Origin: Heliomicrobium modesticaldum Ice1 | Lineage (GTDB): Bacteria > Bacillota > Desulfitobacteriia > Heliobacteriales > Heliobacteriaceae | Assembly (NCBI RefSeq): GCF_000019165.1 | Contig: NC_010337.2 | Location: 3,040,001-3,075,407 of the forward strand | Direction: 5' to 3' | DNA: 35,407 nt | In this document: positions 18,845-28,607 of the stretch, in pieces | Layout of the letters: each line of letters starts with the position of its first letter | Numbering within the stretch: the stretch's first letter is position 1 | Made by a program: the position numbers and the translations under genes | The notes under the pieces: model-generated | Database searches by the model: none | Told to the model about the DNA's origin: nothing | The model's input: the letters and a program-made list of their open reading frames with translations, nothing else

Positions 18845-19941
18845 TCGCCCTTCCCCCGCTCCCAAGCCATGAGGCCGCTGTAGACAACGTCAGGCGCGGC
18901 TTCGGCGCCCCGGGCGCTCGGCTCGATCACGCCGATACGGTGACAGGTTTCCCCCATCGCCGCCAAGATATTGACAGCTTGGTCTGCCTCTTCCGGGGAG
19001 ACGACGAGGATGAAGCCAACGCCGCAGTTGAAGGTGCGCAGCATCTCGGCACCGGCTATATTCCCCTTGGCCTGGAGCACGGTGAAGACGGGCGGCACGG
19101 GCCAGCTGCCCAGTTCAATCGCAGCCTGGGTTCCCGCCGGCAGGACGCGGGGGATGTTCTCCGTCAAGCCGCCGCCGGTGATATGGGCCATGCCTTTGAC
19201 GGCCACCTTTTCCAGCAACGCAAGGACCGGTTTGACATAGATGCGCGTCGGCGTCAGCAGTTCCTCGCCGACGGTTTTGCCGAGTTCGGGCAAGAAGGTG
19301 TCGACGCTGTGGCCGGCATGGTCGAAAAAGACCTTGCGGGCCAGCGAGTAACCGTTGCTGTGCAATCCGGACGAAGGGATAGCCAGCATTACGTCACCGG
19401 GACGAATCGCTGAGCCGTCGATCAGCTTTTTGCGATCGGCTACGCCGACGCAAAAACCGGCCACGTCATAGTCTTCTTCGGCGTAAAAGCCGGGCATCTC
19501 GGCCGTCTCGCCGCCGATGAGGGCGCAGCCGGCTTGGCGGCAGCCTTCCGCTACACCAGAGACGATGGCGGCCACCTTTTCGGGAACCAGTTTGCCGACA
19601 GCCAGGTAGTCGAGGAAAAAGAGCGGCTCGGCGCCCTGAACAAGGATGTCGTTAGCGCACATGGCTACACAGTCAACGCCGATCGTGTCATGGCGGTCCA
19701 TCAACATGGCCACGCGCAGCTTGGTGCCGACACCGTCGGTGCCGGAGACGAGGATCGGTTCTTCATACCTGCCGACGTTGAGGGCGAAAAGGCCGCCGAA
19801 ACCGCCGATGTCGGTGAGCACTTCGGGCCGAAAGGTGCTCCGGACCTGGCCTTTCATCAGTTCGACGGCTCGGTTGCCGGCGGTGATGTCGACGCCTGCC
19901 TGGGCGTAGGTCAAGCCTGCCTGTTTTTGTTGCTCCGTCAT
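18841..19941 (-). CDS. purM: Phosphoribosylformylglycinamidine cyclo-ligase (AIR synthetase)
   Basis: This enzyme closes the imidazole ring, converting FGAM to AIR with ATP. The 366-aa sequence is slightly longer than usual (about 345). It has the family strands Y-A-Q-A-G-V-D-I, the ATP-site [11 protein letters not shown] (about 65-75), and G-G-E-T-A-E-M-P-G. The gene starts nine bases after purF, and the purF stop codon is part of its ribosome site TAGGAGG. Its substrate FGAM comes from PurL/PurQ/PurS, of which only PurS is in the window. Confidence 0.97.
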   Translation of the reverse strand: MTEQQKQAGLTYAQAGVDITAGNRAVELMKGQVRSTFRPEVLTDIGGFGGLFALNVGRYEEPILVSGTDGVGTKLRVAMLMDRHDTIGVDCVAMCANDILVQGAEPLFFLDYLAVGKLVPEKVAAIVSGVAEGCRQAGCALIGGETAEMPGFYAEEDYDVAGFCVGVADRKKLIDGSAIRPGDVMLAIPSSGLHSNGYSLARKVFFDHAGHSVDTFLPELGKTVGEELLTPTRIYVKPVLALLEKVAVKGMAHITGGGLTENIPRVLPAGTQAAIELGSWPVPPVFTVLQAKGNIAGAEMLRTFNCGVGFILVVSPEEADQAVNILAAMGETCHRIGVIEPSARGAEAAPDVVYSGLMAWERGKGE

Positions 19942-19950
19942 GGGTACCTC

Positions 19951-21396
19951 CTAGCAGCCGCAGCCTTCCATGGCGTACTTGTCTAAGCCGATGGGGATTT
20001 CGATGGGGTAACTACCGCAGAAGCAGGCCATACAGTAGTTATCATCGGCGATGTGGGGGTTCTGTTCCGTCATGGCCCGCAGGAGCCCTTCCCGGGAGAG
20101 GTAGTGCAGGCTTTCGGCGCCGATCATCTCGCAGATCTCCTCAATCGTCTTGGTGGCCGCCACCAGTTCCTTGCGGACCGACGTGTCGATGCCGTAATAA
20201 CAAGGGTGGGTGATCGGCGGCGATGAGACGAGCATGTGCACTTCTTTCGCCCCGGCGTGGCGCAGCATTTGGACGATCTTGCCGCTCGTGGTGCCGCGGA
20301 CGATGGAGTCGTCAATCATGATCACCCGCTTGCCTTCCACCGCCTTGGCGACGGCGTTCAGCTTTAAGCGCACCGACTGAGCGCGGATCTCCTGAGTGGG
20401 CTGGATGAAGGTACGTCCTACATAGCGGTTTTTCATCAAGCCCTGGTCAAAGGGGATGCCCGATTCCTGGGCGTAACCGATGGCGGCCGCCGTGCCTGAG
20501 TCGGGAACGCCGATGACGATGTCGGCGTCGATCTTGCACTCCAGGGCCAGTTGGCGGCCCATGGCCCGGCGGGCCTGGTTGACGCTGATGCCGTCGATGA
20601 CCGAGTCGGGACGGGCAAAATAGATGTATTCAAAGATGCAGGCAGCCCGGCGCGGCTGGGTCAGCGCCTTGAGAGAGACGAGGCCATTTTCGTCGATGGA
20701 GATGATCTCGCCCGGCTCGATGTCGCGGACGAAATCGGCGCCCAGGGTATCCAGGGCACAGGACTCAGAGGCGATCACATAGGCGTCGCCCAGGCGGCCC
20801 AGGCAGAGGGGGCGGACGCCGTGGGGGTCGCGCACCGCCAGCAGCCGCTTTTCCGTCATGACCAGCAGCGAGTAGGAGCCTTTGATATCGATCATCGTCT
20901 TGATCAGGGCTTCTTCCAGGGAGGACTGGCCGTAGCGGGCCAGCAGGTTGACGACCACTTCGGTGTCGGTCGTCGTCTGGAAGACGGCGCCGGTGACGGC
21001 CAAGTTGTGACGCAGCTCTGCCGCGTTGGTCAGGTTGCCGTTGTGGGCCACCGCCATCATGCCCTTGCTGTAACGGAAGATCAAGGGCTGGGCATTGGCA
21101 AGCAGGCTCGATCCGGTCGTCGAGTAGCGCACATGGCCGATGGCCACATCCCCTTGCAGTTCCTTGAGCTTGCGTTCGTCAAAGGCTTCCGTGACCAGGC
21201 CCATCCCCTTGTGAAAGAGGATCGCCCGTTCATTGCCTACGGCGATGCCGGCGCTTTCCTGCCCGCGGTGTTGCAGGGCGAAGAGGCCGAAGTAGGCCAA
21301 CCGGGCCACGTCTTTTCCGGGCCCATAGATCCCGATTAGTCCACACTCTTCCTCCATCTTGTCCCAAGGAAGATCGTGGGTGCGTTCATATGACAT
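19951..21396 (-). CDS. purF: Amidophosphoribosyltransferase
   Basis: This is the first committed step of purine synthesis: PRPP + glutamine to phosphoribosylamine. The start at ATG 21396 has GGGAGG six bases upstream. A 17-residue propeptide precedes Cys18, the N-terminal nucleophile (C-G-L-I-G-I-Y-G), which is freed by processing in the Bacillus-type enzyme. The glutaminase domain spans about 18-250. The phosphoribosyltransferase domain carries the PRPP loop [13 protein letters not shown] (about 360-372). C-terminal cysteines (Y-C-M-A-C-F-C-G) indicate the oxygen-sensitive 4Fe-4S cluster of Gram-positive PurF. It directly follows purS, without purQ and purL. Confidence 0.97.
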   Translation of the reverse strand: MSYERTHDLPWDKMEEECGLIGIYGPGKDVARLAYFGLFALQHRGQESAGIAVGNERAILFHKGMGLVTEAFDERKLKELQGDVAIGHVRYSTTGSSLLANAQPLIFRYSKGMMAVAHNGNLTNAAELRHNLAVTGAVFQTTTDTEVVVNLLARYGQSSLEEALIKTMIDIKGSYSLLVMTEKRLLAVRDPHGVRPLCLGRLGDAYVIASESCALDTLGADFVRDIEPGEIISIDENGLVSLKALTQPRRAACIFEYIYFARPDSVIDGISVNQARRAMGRQLALECKIDADIVIGVPDSGTAAAIGYAQESGIPFDQGLMKNRYVGRTFIQPTQEIRAQSVRLKLNAVAKAVEGKRVIMIDDSIVRGTTSGKIVQMLRHAGAKEVHMLVSSPPITHPCYYGIDTSVRKELVAATKTIEEICEMIGAESLHYLSREGLLRAMTEQNPHIADDNYCMACFCGSYPIEIPIGLDKYAMEGCGC

Positions 21397-21418
21397 GATA
21401 GGCCTCCCGCCGGTGGTT

Positions 21419-21757
21419 TTAGTTGGACAAGGGTTCAATCTCACAGCTGAAGGCTTCCAAGACCTCATTGATCAACCGCTGGCGGCAGAAGTCTTCCGCC
21501 TGCCGCCTCGCCGCCTCCGCATCATCTGTATCGAGGAGGAACTCGACGTAGCGACCGATCCGCAGGCCGGCAGGTAGGACCGGACTGTTCTGCGCCGATG
21601 ACGGCGCCGTCACAGCCGGCAAGGCCGACTTGCCCGGCGCTGTCGTCTCAAACGCAGCCAGCTTGTCGCCAGCCTCCCTGAGCCGCTGTTCGAGGGCATC
21701 CCTTTGCGGATCGCAAAAGCCGGCTTTGACGGTGATGATGATCTTCGCTTTAAACAT
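21419..21757 (-). CDS. purS: FGAM synthase small subunit PurS, with an insertion
   Basis: PurS is the small scaffold protein of the three-part FGAM synthase (PurL-PurQ-PurS). The ends match the family: F-K-A-K-I-I-I-T-V-K at the start with D-P-Q, then R-I-G-R-Y-V-E-F-L-L-D, and the final helix-strand with L-I-N-E-V-L-E. Normal PurS is about 80-85 aa and this one is 112. The excess, about residues 33-64, is an Ala/Pro/Ser/Thr-rich stretch placed just before the R-I-G-R-Y strand. It starts three bases after purC and ends 22 bases before purF. Its usual partners purQ and purL are not between it and purF. Confidence 0.85.
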   Translation of the reverse strand: MFKAKIIITVKAGFCDPQRDALEQRLREAGDKLAAFETTAPGKSALPAVTAPSSAQNSPVLPAGLRIGRYVEFLLDTDDAEAARRQAEDFCRQRLINEVLEAFSCEIEPLSN

Positions 21758-21760
21758 GGG

Positions 21761-22486
21761 CTACCCCTTCAGCTTGCCCTCCAACCGGTTCAGGATCTCC
21801 CGGTAGGCCTCTTCAAGGCCACCCATGTCGCGGCGGAAACGGTCTTTGTCCAGTTTTTCTCTGGTCCGGCTGTCCCAGAAACGGCAGGTGTCGGGCGAGA
21901 TCTCGTCACCTAGGAGCACCTCGCCATTGTGGAGACCAAACTCCAGTTTGAAGTCGACGAGGTCGATGTTCAAACCGGCCAGGAATTCCTTGAGGATCTC
22001 GTTGACCTTGAGCGCGATGGCTTTGATGACGTCCATCTGTTCCGGCGTGGCCCACTCCATAGCGGCGATGTGGTATTCGTTGATCATCGGGTCGCCGAGG
22101 GCGTCATCTTTGTAATAAAACTCGAGGACCGGCTTGGCCAGCGGCGTGCCTTCCGGCTGGCCGACACGCTTGGCCAATGAGCCGGCAACGATGTTGCGGG
22201 CAACCACTTCGACGGGGATGATCTGCAGGGACTTGACGAGCATCTCCCGGTCGTTGATCAGCTCAACGAAGTGGGACGGAACGCCTTGCTTGGCCAAGTA
22301 TTGAAAAAAGAGGGCCGAGATGCGGTTGTTGAGGACACCCTTGTTTTCGATCTCCGCCTTCTTTTCGCCGTTGAAGGCGGTCGCCGAGTCCTTGTACTCA
22401 ATCCAGTAGATATCAGGGTTTTCGGTCCGGAAGACCTTTTTGGCTTTTCCTTCGTAAATCTGCTCCAGTTTGTTCAATTCGGGCAT
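21761..22486 (-). CDS. purC: SAICAR synthetase
   Basis: This ATP-dependent enzyme joins CAIR and aspartate to SAICAR. From ATG 22486 (GGGGAG eight bases upstream) it is 241 aa, the normal length. Family features are Y-E-G-K-A-K-K-V-F (about 10-18), [18 protein letters not shown] and the [10 protein letters not shown] segment. The open frame extends 30 codons upstream without a ribosome site, so that part is left out. 126 bases separate it from purB, with nothing recognisable in the gap. Confidence 0.96.
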   Translation of the reverse strand: MPELNKLEQIYEGKAKKVFRTENPDIYWIEYKDSATAFNGEKKAEIENKGVLNNRISALFFQYLAKQGVPSHFVELINDREMLVKSLQIIPVEVVARNIVAGSLAKRVGQPEGTPLAKPVLEFYYKDDALGDPMINEYHIAAMEWATPEQMDVIKAIALKVNEILKEFLAGLNIDLVDFKLEFGLHNGEVLLGDEISPDTCRFWDSRTREKLDKDRFRRDMGGLEEAYREILNRLEGKLKG

Positions 22487-22612
22487 GCTCTGAACTCCCC
22501 TTTCTAATTTTTGCGCAACCTTGCCGCCTATTGTCGCTTTTTCTTTGCCGGGCTTATGGGGATACGCTTTTACCACCTTTGGAACCGGGCTTGTTTTTGA
22601 TTGCCGATCGCC

Positions 22613-23905
<1,293 letters not shown>

Positions 23906-23980
23906 CCCTGTACCCTCCCTGATTTCTGCGCCGTCCTGCATCTGGAGAAGACGGTCTTGCCTGTATGGCGCTGTGATTTG

Positions 23981-24049
23981 GCAAAAAGCAAAGCCCGGGC
24001 AGATAGATTCCCGCCTTGCCAATGCAAGGAACCTATCCGCCTGGGCTTT
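23981..24049 (-). terminator. Riboswitch expression platform: intrinsic terminator before purB
   Basis: On the minus strand 24049-24033 pairs with 24006-23990 over 17 positions with one mismatch and one GU pair (AAAGCCC / GGGCTTT at the base). An inner CCTTGC / GCAAGG stem caps it. The transcript continues GCTTTTTGCC. The first arm overlaps the 3' end of the PRPP aptamer, so terminator and aptamer cannot both be complete. Confidence 0.88.
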
Positions 24050-24147
24050 TCTCCCTCCGGTGTAAAAAGGGCAAACATCATCGGTTGACCCCTTTTTGCA
24101 GCGCTCGGTCCAGGCCGTTGCACGCGGAACCCTAAGCTGCACTTCCC
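24028..24147 (-). ncRNA. PRPP riboswitch aptamer (ykkC subtype 2b) in the purB leader
   Basis: Read on the minus strand, the leader contains the conserved ykkC-family blocks in order: GGGAAGT (24147-24141), CTTAGGGTTCCG (24136-24125), CTGGACCGAG (24113-24104), a variable AAAAAGGG / CCCTTTTT stem (24097-24064), ACACCGGAGGGAGAAAAGCC (from 24063) and GGCGGATAGGTTCC (to 24028). The outer GGAA / TTCC pairing is the extra helix of the PRPP subclass. Position before purB and overlap with a terminator fit the known logic: PRPP bound, terminator prevented, purine genes on. Assignment is by recognition of the core; no covariance search was possible. Confidence 0.88.
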
Positions 24148-24184
24148 TCAAGTTTTGAAAAAGGATCGCTCAATCCCAGACTCT

Positions 24185-24190
24185 ATTATA
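24185..24190 (-). promoter_or_regulatory. Minus-10 box candidate for the purB transcript
   Basis: A perfect TATAAT on the minus strand lies directly after the purE stop codon, about 38 bases before the riboswitch. No good minus-35 is found 17 bases upstream (GAGCCG). If real, it gives purB-purD a promoter independent of purE. Confidence 0.4.
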
Positions 24191-24192
24191 TC

Positions 24193-24708
24193 CTAAAAAA
24201 CCGGTCTCGGCTCCCCCAAATTTGCATCTTTCTTTTCGACTTGGCGGACCATTTTTTCCTTATAGGCCTTAAACTTCTCCCGCAGGTGGGGGTGTTTACC
24301 GCCGAGAATCTGGACGGCCAGCAATCCGGCGTTTTTGGCGCCGTCGACGGCCACCGTCGCCACGGGGACGCCAGGGGGCATCTGGGCGATGGAGAGCAGG
24401 CTGTCCCAGCCGCGAAGGGCGCCCGATTGGAGGGGAACGCCGATGACAGGCAGGACGGTGAAGGCGGCGATGACACCGGGCAGGTGGGCTGCCATGCCGG
24501 CGCCGGCGATGAGCACCTCGATGCCGCGCTCTTCAGCCGTCTGGGCGTAGCGGGCGGCGCGATCAGGCGTGCGGTGGGCCGAGGCGACGATCATTTCGGA
24601 CTTGACGCCGAATTCCTCGAGGACTTCGGCGGCGTCTTTCATGACCTTCAGGTCAGAGTCGCTGCCCATGATGATGCCGACGAGGGGTTTGTCGTTTCGC
24701 TGGCTCAT
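24193..24708 (-). CDS. purE: 5-(carboxyamino)imidazole ribonucleotide mutase
   Basis: This enzyme moves the carboxyl group from N5-CAIR to CAIR. At 171 aa it is of normal length. The G-S-D-S-D segment (about 15-19) and the catalytic A-S-A-H-R-T-P (about 43-49) are intact, as is the P-L-Q-S-G-A-L-R-G loop. It resembles class I enzymes, which need PurK to make N5-CAIR. No purK is in the window. GGGAGG precedes the ATG. It is the first gene of the purine cluster but is separated from purB by the riboswitch. Confidence 0.96.
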   Translation of the reverse strand: MSQRNDKPLVGIIMGSDSDLKVMKDAAEVLEEFGVKSEMIVASAHRTPDRAARYAQTAEERGIEVLIAGAGMAAHLPGVIAAFTVLPVIGVPLQSGALRGWDSLLSIAQMPPGVPVATVAVDGAKNAGLLAVQILGGKHPHLREKFKAYKEKMVRQVEKKDANLGEPRPVF

Positions 24709-25007
24709 TGGTATCCTCCCTATGTTTGTCGCCCCGGATTGGGGGCGTTAATCGCTTTCATTACAGTTGGTTTTTGCTATTATTTGCAACCCGTCTGCTT
24801 TGTCGCGGGTTGGCCAGGGCCGGGCGCTAAGAGCTCCGCTCAAACCGCGCCCGACCCTAGCCAACCCTGGACGTTCAAAGGGGATTCAATCCTAACCAAA
24901 GGGTTTCAGTACTAACATAAAACCCCACAGCCCAATAGACTCGTCCCTTCGCTTAATCGGTTTTTTCCTATCTCGCTCCCTTATCGCCCACTCACCGGAG
25001 CCAACCT
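24709..25007 (-). other. purE leader region
   Basis: No gene is seen between the permease terminator and purE. The region holds the structured element at 24787-24867. No clear sigma-A promoter, PurBox pair or guanine riboswitch core could be recognised. Confidence 0.45.
24787..24867 (-). promoter_or_regulatory. Structured leader with competing hairpins upstream of purE
   Basis: On the minus strand GGGTTGGC-AGGG-CGGGCG (24867-24848) pairs with CGCCCG-CCCT-GCCAACCC (24826-24807), broken only by single-base mismatches. CAACCCG (24812-24806) can instead pair with CGGGTTG (24793-24787). The two structures share the CAACCC arm and exclude each other. No T-run follows, so if it regulates, it may act on translation or RNA stability. 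Its class is not recognised. Confidence 0.45.
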
Positions 25008-25042
25008 AAGAAAAGGGGCAAGTCCGCTCTTGCTAATGCCCC
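25008..25042 (-). terminator. Intrinsic terminator of the purine permease gene
   Basis: On the minus strand GGGGCA (25042-25037) pairs with TGCCCC (25020-25015), with an alternative inner GCAAG / CTTGC, followed by TTTTCTT. It overlaps the stop codon of the permease gene. Confidence 0.7.
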
Positions 25043-26397
25043 CCTAACGTCACGTACCGCCAGATAACCAGTATCGTCAGCAGGTACATGAGCCAGTGAA
25101 CCTGGCGGGCTTTGCCGGTGACGGCTTTGAGGAGGGTGTAAAAGACGATGCCGGCGGCGATGCCGTTGGCGATGTTGTAGGTGAAGGGCATAAGGGTGAA
25201 AGTGAGGAAGGCGGGGAAGGCGTCGGTGAAGTCATCAAAATCGATGTCACGGACGACGCCGATCATGAGGACGCCGACGATGATCAGGGCCGGCGCGGTG
25301 GCGGCGTCAGGGATGAGGCGGAAGAAGGGTGCCAAGACGAGGGCCAGCAGGAAGAGAATGCCGGTAGTGACGGCGGTGAGGCCCGTCCGCCCGCCTTCGC
25401 CGATGCCGGCAGCCGATTCGACATAGGCGGTGATCGTCGAGGTGCCGAGGAAAGCGCCGAGGCTGACGCCGGCAGCGTCGACGAGCATCGCTTTGCCGAT
25501 CTGGGGAGAGCGCCCTTGTTCATCGAGCAGCCCCGCCCGGCCGGCCGTGCCGACGAGGGTGCCGAAGGTGTCGAAGAGCTCCACGAAGGTAAAGGTGAGC
25601 ACGACAGAGATGAGGCCCAGCTCCAGGGCGCCGGCGATGTTCAAGGAACCGACGGCCAGGTCGTTGAAGGCGGGCCAGGTGAAGGCGAAGTCGCCGATTT
25701 TGGTGACGCCCATCGGGACCCCCAGCAGGGTGGTCGTCACAATCCCGATCAGAAGAGCCCCCCGGACCTGCATCGCCATCAGGATCGCCGTCAGAATCAG
25801 CCCGAAAAGCGCCAGCATCGTGTCCGGTTTCAAGAAACTGCCGATGATGAGGTCCCATTCAAAGTACAGGAGCTGTCCGTAGCCGCCTGAGCCGGTCAGA
25901 TTGCCCAGCGACGGCCCCAGGTGAAGGCTGACCACGGTCAGGTGGGCCAGCTTCAGCCCGATGATGGTGATGAAGAGCCCGATGCCGGCGGTGATCGCCT
26001 TTTTGAGGGAAGTGGGCACCGCCTCGATGAGCAGTTGGCGCACCTGGGTGACGGTGAGCACGATGAAGATGAGGCCCGAGATAAAGACCGCCCCGAGGGC
26101 CACGTCCCAGGGGATGCCGCCCCGCTGGGAGGCGACGACGGCGAAGTAGGCGTTAAGTCCCATTCCCGGCGCGAGGGCGACGGGAAAATTGACATAGAGC
26201 CCCATGGCAATGGTGACAAGCCCGGCGCCGACACAGGTGGCGAAAAAGACAGCGTCCTTGCTCATCCCGGTAGCGGAAAGGATGCCCGGATTGACGGCCA
26301 AGATGTAGGCCATCGTCATGAAGGTGGTGATCCCGGCGGTGATCTCCGTGGCAACGTCGGTCCCTTTGGCTTTTAAGTGAAACAGTTTTTCCAGCAC
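25033..26397 (-). CDS. pbuG: NCS2-family purine permease, PbuG/AzgA type
   Basis: This membrane importer takes up hypoxanthine, guanine or adenine with protons. It has 454 aa and about 12-14 hydrophobic segments. The start (T-E-I-T-A-G-I-T-T-F-M-T-M-A-Y-I), the A-P-G-M-G-L-N-A-Y-F motif (about 75-84), and the central F-V-E-L-F-D-T-F-G-T and G-T-S-T-I-T-A-Y-V-E-S-A-A-G segments are characteristic of the AzgA/PbuG branch. It starts at GTG with AAGGGG about nine bases before it. It lies upstream of the purine synthesis cluster on the same strand, so salvage and synthesis genes are adjacent, but a terminator separates them. Confidence 0.93.
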   Translation of the reverse strand: MLEKLFHLKAKGTDVATEITAGITTFMTMAYILAVNPGILSATGMSKDAVFFATCVGAGLVTIAMGLYVNFPVALAPGMGLNAYFAVVASQRGGIPWDVALGAVFISGLIFIVLTVTQVRQLLIEAVPTSLKKAITAGIGLFITIIGLKLAHLTVVSLHLGPSLGNLTGSGGYGQLLYFEWDLIIGSFLKPDTMLALFGLILTAILMAMQVRGALLIGIVTTTLLGVPMGVTKIGDFAFTWPAFNDLAVGSLNIAGALELGLISVVLTFTFVELFDTFGTLVGTAGRAGLLDEQGRSPQIGKAMLVDAAGVSLGAFLGTSTITAYVESAAGIGEGGRTGLTAVTTGILFLLALVLAPFFRLIPDAATAPALIIVGVLMIGVVRDIDFDDFTDAFPAFLTFTLMPFTYNIANGIAAGIVFYTLLKAVTGKARQVHWLMYLLTILVIWRYVTLGGH

Positions 26398-26447
26398 GGC
26401 GGCGTCCCCTTCTCATTGAGTTTTGGTTCGCCCGCCCTGTGGCTTCT

Positions 26448-26477
26448 ATATTAGCAGAGGCGAAAAATCAGTGTCAA
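26448..26477 (-). promoter_or_regulatory. Sigma-A promoter of the purine permease
   Basis: TTGACA (26477-26472), an 18-base spacer and TAATAT (26453-26448) on the minus strand lie about 50 bases before the GTG start. The minus-35 matches the consensus perfectly. No purine riboswitch core is found in the short leader. Confidence 0.8.
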
Positions 26478-26514
26478 CAAAGGGCAGGCTATTGGTGATG
26501 AAAGGAGGTTGCTG

Positions 26515-27324
26515 ATGCATTGGATCGACTTTTGGACCCTGGGTCGCCCCCTTGTCGCCCTGCGCTACGGCGCCACCGCAGCCGCCGCCGGGTTTATCGA
26601 AGGGGGCGCTGCCATCTCCCTCGCCCTGGCAGGGCTGTCCGGGCTGTTCTTCGTGGCTGGCGTCTATGCCTTCGATGACGTTGAGGACCTGCCGGAAGAC
26701 CGGATCAATCACCCCGAGCGGCCGTTGCCATCGGGACGGCTCTCTGTGCGAGCAGCCCGCACATTCGGAATGATCTGCCTGTTCCTGGCTGTTGCCGCAG
26801 CGTCAGCCCTGCATGACCGGACGGGAGCGATGGCGCTGGCCGCCTTATCCGCCTTTGTGGCCATTCCGCAGACACACCGGCTGACAGCGCGCCACTGGAT
26901 CGGGAGGGGGATATCGGTCTTCGTCTTCGTCTTCTCGGCCTTTCTACTCGGCTCGGCTGCCGCGCCAGGCCCCCTCTCCCCCCGCCTGTTTTTGCTGGGG
27001 GAAGCGATCGGCGTCCTGCACCTGGCGACCAGGATCATCAGCGATGAGCGGGACCTGGAGGGGGACCGGGACCGCCTCCGGACGTTGCCCGCCCTGTCTC
27101 TCGCGAAGGCGCGCCGCTTCATCGGCAATGTCCTCGCCCTCTCGGCAGTCCTGCTTCCGCTCCCCTACTTCTTCGGTTTCAAAGCGCTCTACCTCCTATT
27201 CTCTCTACCGGCTGCCCTTCATATCCTCCAGCAGGCCATCACCTGGAAGATAGACCAAGCAGGGGGGTATCCCGGTCACTGGCTCGCCGCCGTCGTGATC
27301 GTGGGGGCATGTCTCAGCCGGTGA
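26515..27324 (+). CDS. UbiA-family prenyltransferase
   Basis: This integral membrane enzyme (269 aa) is of the type that joins a prenyl diphosphate to an aromatic or polar acceptor. The first aspartate-rich motif is Y-A-F-D-D-V-E-D-L-P-E-D-R-I-N-H-P-E-R-P-L-P-S-G (about 52-75), lacking the usual leading Asn. The second is D-E-R-D-L-E-G-D-R (about 177-185). About eight TM segments are seen. ATG 26515 has AAAGGAGG six bases upstream. The P-E-R-P-L-P-S-G stretch is like chlorophyll synthase, DGGGP synthase and related branches, but the second half is divergent, and no quinone, chlorophyll or lipid gene is next to it, so the acceptor is unknown. It is divergent from the purine permease. Confidence 0.85.
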   Translation: MHWIDFWTLGRPLVALRYGATAAAAGFIEGGAAISLALAGLSGLFFVAGVYAFDDVEDLPEDRINHPERPLPSGRLSVRAARTFGMICLFLAVAAASALHDRTGAMALAALSAFVAIPQTHRLTARHWIGRGISVFVFVFSAFLLGSAAAPGPLSPRLFLLGEAIGVLHLATRIISDERDLEGDRDRLRTLPALSLAKARRFIGNVLALSAVLLPLPYFFGFKALYLLFSLPAALHILQQAITWKIDQAGGYPGHWLAAVVIVGACLSR

Positions 27325-27385
27325 TAGGCGTGACAGGGGCCGCCCCAGGCGATGCTCGCCTCTTCGCATTCTACAGACAAATGCA

Positions 27386-28606
27386 TCAACGTGTAGCCCC
27401 TTGCACCTGAAGGGTCACCTCAAAGGTGACCGGTATCTTGGGAAAGATCTCAAACCAATTCAGGTCACGCCATTCTTGGATGTCGATGGGCCTGACGTAG
27501 CGGCCGATGTGCAGCACATCGGCATTCATTTTTTGCGTCTTTTCCAGCAAGCGATGCATATCGCTGACGATAGCCCGGCTCCCCTGCACACCCATGGCAT
27601 CAAAATCCTCCATGGTATAGCGGACTTGGGGCGGGTTGGCGTCGGAGAGCATCCCTGTCATGTCGATGCGGATCGTCGCCGCATACTGGCCCGGCCCTTC
27701 CCGGCGAACGCGGTAGGAACGCTTGACATCCTGAATACGCACGGTGATATCACTGACCTTGTCATCACGCGCCTCCATCTGGCCTTTCGTCTGAGGGTCC
27801 CGCCCGCCGCCGCCGCCGCTGCTTTGTTCACCGGCTCCGCCCGGCGCTTCGAAGCGATAGGTATACAAATAAGGGGTCCGCTCCTCTGTGATCATGGTGA
27901 GGAGCGCCGTTTCTGAGCCGTTCAATGTGCCGACCATCTTATCATAATGAAAGACGGCGGAACCATTGTAAATAATGCGTCCCCCTTCAGCCCGGATATA
28001 AGGGACGGTGATGCAACCTGTCTTGTCCAGATAGGTCCGGTAGGCATCCCAGAGAAAGGCCCGGGCGATCCCGGCAGAGCGGTTTTCCGCGTTGAGTTGA
28101 CTGACCAAGATATTTCCGCCTTGGGTTCCCTCCAGGGTGATCGTCTTTGACGAAAACAAGGTCTGCAGATCCGATTCCGACACCAGCACATAGGCGTTAT
28201 GGCGCAACTGCGCTTGAAACATGCTCCAGGATAGGAAAGGAAAAATACCCTTCCTCGCTGCCCGTTCGCTGATGACGATCGTGCCGGCCAAGCCGAAATC
28301 CAACAGGCGAGGCATGATCCTTTTGGAGTATTCGATACAATCGTCAATGGTCGTTCCCTCCAGCCGCGGCGAAAGGGTGGGCGGACCGGCCGTTTTCTGC
28401 GGGCTTGGCTGGGTGTTCGATTCAGACTGTTTTGGATTATGGATATCCGGTATCAAGGCGAGTGCTTCTTTTTCACCGAGATCAAAGCCGATGTTCATCA
28501 CCATCAAACGCCGTTCAATGGGCATCTTGTCCCAACAGCCGACAAGGGTAGGCAATAGGCTCAACAGAACCGCCAGCAAGGCCCTTAACGTCCGACGTCT
28601 AACCAT
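27386..28606 (-). CDS. gerC: Ger(x)C-family spore germination lipoprotein
   Basis: This is the C subunit of a GerA-type nutrient germinant receptor, anchored by lipid on the outer side of the inner spore membrane. The signal peptide ends in the lipobox L-V-G-C (Cys at about residue 24), followed by the typical W-D, and I-E-R in place of the usual E-L/I-N. N-terminal domain features (V-M-N-I-G-F-D) and the C-terminal GerC domain (about 230-400) are recognisable. A Gly-rich run near residue 260 is a linker. It starts one base after the gerB stop, with GGAGGG upstream, and is last in the operon. Confidence 0.92.
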   Translation of the reverse strand: MVRRRTLRALLAVLLSLLPTLVGCWDKMPIERRLMVMNIGFDLGEKEALALIPDIHNPKQSESNTQPSPQKTAGPPTLSPRLEGTTIDDCIEYSKRIMPRLLDFGLAGTIVISERAARKGIFPFLSWSMFQAQLRHNAYVLVSESDLQTLFSSKTITLEGTQGGNILVSQLNAENRSAGIARAFLWDAYRTYLDKTGCITVPYIRAEGGRIIYNGSAVFHYDKMVGTLNGSETALLTMITEERTPYLYTYRFEAPGGAGEQSSGGGGGRDPQTKGQMEARDDKVSDITVRIQDVKRSYRVRREGPGQYAATIRIDMTGMLSDANPPQVRYTMEDFDAMGVQGSRAIVSDMHRLLEKTQKMNADVLHIGRYVRPIDIQEWRDLNWFEIFPKIPVTFEVTLQVQGATR

Positions 28607-28607
28607 C

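Noticed and set aside
23906-24151. N-terminal extension of PurB
   Set aside because: The frame is open, but this stretch is the riboswitch and terminator. A proper ribosome site and the conserved PurB start lie at 23905.
24900-25000. PurBox (PurR site) before purE
   Set aside because: AAAACCGATTAAG on the minus strand resembles one half-site only partly, and no inverted partner is present at the usual spacing.
26398-26514. Guanine/adenine riboswitch in front of the purine permease
   Set aside because: The leader after the sigma-A promoter is too short, and the conserved purine-aptamer core is absent.
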